Source: CAYMUN01 sp964640775
GTDB lineage: Bacteria > Patescibacteriota > Saccharimonadia > Saccharimonadales > UBA4665
DNA: 5,904 nucleotides
Reading direction: 5' to 3'
NCBI GenBank assembly: GCA_964640775.1
Contig: CAZXIT010000051.1
Coordinates: 1-5,904, forward strand
In this document: positions 4,841 through 5,904 of the stretch, in pieces
Numbering within the stretch: position 1 is the first letter of the stretch
Layout of the letters: each line of letters opens with the position of its first letter
Program-made: the position numbers and the translations under genes
The notes under the pieces: generated by a model
Seen by the model: the letters and a program-made list of their open reading frames with translations, nothing else
Database searches by the model: none
What the model was told of the DNA's origin: nothing

Positions 4841-5605
4841 ATGTCAGGAGTAGCTGTTTTTCTCATTATCGCGGCCTTAATTATCATTGCTTACGGCGTT
4901 CGAATCATCAACCAGTATGAGCGCGGAGTAGTTTTCAGGCTCGGCCGGGTCCGCGGCCAGATCAAAGATCCCGGCCTCAGGCTTATCATCCCGATTATCG
5001 ACGTCATGCGAAAGGTGAGCTTGCGAATCGTCACCCTGCCGATCGAATCACAGCAGATTATCACCAAAGACAACGTCAGTATCGGCGTCTCAGCCGTGGC
5101 TTACTACCAAGTCCAGGACCCAACCAAATCAATCGTGGAGATTGAAAACGTCGTATCCGCCACCTACCAGATCGCTCAGACGACTGTCCGGAACATCGTC
5201 GGCCAGAGCGCGCTGGACGAAGTCTTGAGCTCCACCGAAGCCATCAACGAAAAAATAAAAGTAATCCTGGAAACCTCCACCGAAAAATGGGGAATATTTG
5301 TCAGCACCGTCGAGCTCAAAGACATTCAGCTGCCGGAGAGCATGCAGCGAGCCATGGCCAAGCAGGCCGAAGCCGAGCGTGAAAAGCGCGCCAAGATCAT
5401 CGCCGCCGAGGGAGAAGCTCTCAGTGCCGCCAAACTGGGTGACGCCGCCGACATCATCGCCGCTCACCCCATCGCCCTGCAGCTCCGCAATCTCCAGACG
5501 CTGACCGAAATCGCCTCCGAGAAAAACAGCACCATCGTCTTCCCGGCCCAGTTTATGGACACCGTCAGCGACCTCAAGACTTTCATGGGCAAAGAATTCA
5601 AATAA
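4841..5605 (+). CDS. Slipin (stomatin/prohibitin-like SPFH band 7 membrane protein)
   Basis: Slipins are membrane-anchored scaffold proteins that form ring- or cage-like oligomers and organise membrane microdomains. The 254-residue length is typical. Residues 3-20 form a hydrophobic N-terminal anchor, followed by the band 7 domain: INQYERGVVFRLGRV (24-38), DPGLRLIIPIID, LPIESQQIITKDNVSIGVSAVAYYQV, AQTTVRNIVGQSALDEVLSS, and KWGIFVSTVELKDIQLPESM. A charged alanine-rich helix (RAMAKQAEAEREKRAKIIAAEGEAL, about 170-194) forms the usual C-terminal coiled coil, then a hydrophobic C-terminal segment used in oligomerisation. The usual partner, an NfeD-family membrane protein or protease, is not adjacent: the coiled-coil gene lies upstream and a palindrome and tRNAs downstream. 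The start is fixed by GGAGGG. HflK/HflC are related but longer or differently arranged; the slipin call is the best fit. Confidence 0.93.
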   Translation: MSGVAVFLIIAALIIIAYGVRIINQYERGVVFRLGRVRGQIKDPGLRLIIPIIDVMRKVSLRIVTLPIESQQIITKDNVSIGVSAVAYYQVQDPTKSIVEIENVVSATYQIAQTTVRNIVGQSALDEVLSSTEAINEKIKVILETSTEKWGIFVSTVELKDIQLPESMQRAMAKQAEAEREKRAKIIAAEGEALSAAKLGDAADIIAAHPIALQLRNLQTLTEIASEKNSTIVFPAQFMDTVSDLKTFMGKEFK

Positions 5606-5611
5606 CAAAGT

Positions 5612-5727
5612 CAAGCCAGCCAAATCCCACGACCTGGACAGTCATCCCGCGCCCGCCCAAACAGGGCGGTCACGAACGACGGAAACGTTAATGCCTGCCC
5701 AGGTCGTGGGATTTGGCCAGTAGCTTG
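5612..5727. repeat. Long imperfect palindrome between the slipin gene and tRNA-Phe
   Basis: Arms at 5619-5645 and 5691-5717 are reverse complements at 25 of 27 positions; the core CCAAATCCCACGACCTGG (5620-5637) is perfect. Outside them CAAGC (5612-5616) can pair with GCTTG (5723-5727). The 45-nt centre holds its own hairpin, CCGCCC (5653-5658) with GGGCGG (5664-5669) around AAACA. No T-run follows, so it is not a classic intrinsic terminator. It starts 6 nt after the slipin stop and its outer arm touches the tRNA-Phe -35. It could protect the slipin mRNA 3' end, block read-through into the tRNAs, be a small non-coding transposable palindrome, or be a structured RNA. Confidence 0.85.
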
Positions 5728-5753
5728 TGCTAATCTGTTATCTACCGTAAAAT
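5725..5753 (+). promoter_or_regulatory. Promoter of the tRNA-Phe/tRNA-Gly unit
   Basis: TTGTGC (5725-5730) and TAAAAT (5748-5753, five of six) are exactly 17 bp apart. Transcription would begin around 5760, about 5 nt before tRNA-Phe. The -35 overlaps the outermost arm of the palindrome. Confidence 0.6.
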
Positions 5754-5764
5754 AGGTAAGTTGC

Positions 5765-5840
5765 GGCTCTTTAGCTCAGTTGGTAGAGCAGCGGCTTGAA
5801 GAGCCGCGTGTCCTCGGTTCGAGTCCGAGAGGAGCCACCA
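5765..5840 (+). tRNA. tRNA-Phe, anticodon GAA
   Basis: A complete 76-nt cloverleaf with encoded CCA. Acceptor GGCTCTT pairs with AGGAGCC, D-arm is GCTC/GAGC, anticodon stem GCGGC/GCCGC encloses TTGAAGA with anticodon GAA at 5798-5800, and the T-arm is CTCGG-TTCGAGT-CCGAG. The variable loop GTGTC is typical of bacterial tRNA-Phe. It lies 10 nt before tRNA-Gly, so the two are probably one transcript. Confidence 0.97.
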
Positions 5841-5850
5841 TCACACCCGT

Positions 5851-5904
5851 GCGGGTGTAGCTCAGTTGTTTAGAGCGCGTCCTTGCCAAGGACGAGGCCA
5901 GGGG
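5851..5904 (+). tRNA. tRNA-Gly, anticodon GCC (3' end cut by window)
   Basis: The first 54 nt are present: acceptor 5' strand GCGGGTG, D-arm GCTC/GAGC, anticodon stem CGTCC/GGACG around TTGCCAA with anticodon GCC at 5885-5887, variable loop AGGCC and the start of the T-arm (AGGGG). The T-loop, acceptor 3' strand and CCA lie beyond the window. The spacer before it can pair with its acceptor strand (ACACCC 5843-5848 with GGGTGT 5853-5858). Confidence 0.93.

Noticed and set aside
5129..5623. 164-codon minus-strand open frame over the slipin gene
   Set aside because: The plus-strand slipin is unambiguous; the opposite frame gives a low-complexity Gly/Asp/Phe-rich translation with no promoter or ribosome site.
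5612..5727. Palindrome as an integron attC site
   Set aside because: No properly placed RYYYAAC and GTTRRRY core sites and no cassette or integrase context; the arms are too perfectly matched.

Overview
The window is a gene-dense bacterial chromosome segment at roughly 50% GC. All genes lie on the + strand. It reads with standard bacterial code: no gene carries an internal TGA, and one ends on TGA. Two proteins resemble ones I associate with Patescibacteria/CPR, especially Saccharibacteria-like lineages: an isolated seven-helix membrane protein, and a proline-rich membrane-anchored protein ending in a pilin-like domain. I hold that placement with moderate confidence. No mobile element, CRISPR array or defence system is visible.

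Layout. 1-645: the C-terminal third of the NAD-dependent DNA ligase LigA (helix-hairpin-helix region and BRCT domain), with an in-frame TAA as the first codon of the window. 657-1385: a seven-helix membrane protein of unknown function, expressed from an extended -10 promoter that overlaps the ligA stop. 1434-3053: a 539-residue bitopic surface protein (proline-rich cytoplasmic arm, one membrane helix, large exported part, pilin-like C-terminus with two cysteines). 3054-3259: an intergenic region with a near-consensus promoter, nested inverted repeats and a terminator-like hairpin, followed by a CorA-type Mg2+/divalent metal channel at 3260-4189. 4244-4320: tRNA-Ala(GGC). 4383-4778: a small coiled-coil protein with histidine at the same heptad position in nine consecutive heptads. 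4841-5605: a slipin (stomatin/band 7 family membrane scaffold protein). 5612-5727: a long imperfect palindrome. 5765-5840: tRNA-Phe(GAA). 5851-5904: tRNA-Gly(GCC), cut by the window end.

The genes do not form one obvious pathway. They are mostly single-gene units with their own promoter-like sequences: DNA repair/replication (ligA), cell envelope (seven-helix protein, pilin-like protein, CorA, slipin) and translation (tRNAs). The coiled-coil gene and the slipin gene are neighbours and could be functionally linked, but each has its own candidate promoter.

The best leads are: (1) the histidine-laddered coiled coil; (2) the structured region before corA, which could be a small RNA or a metal-responsive attenuator; (3) the 27-nt-arm palindrome between the slipin gene and tRNA-Phe; (4) two genes whose -10 boxes lie 10 nt before the ATG, implying leaderless mRNAs.
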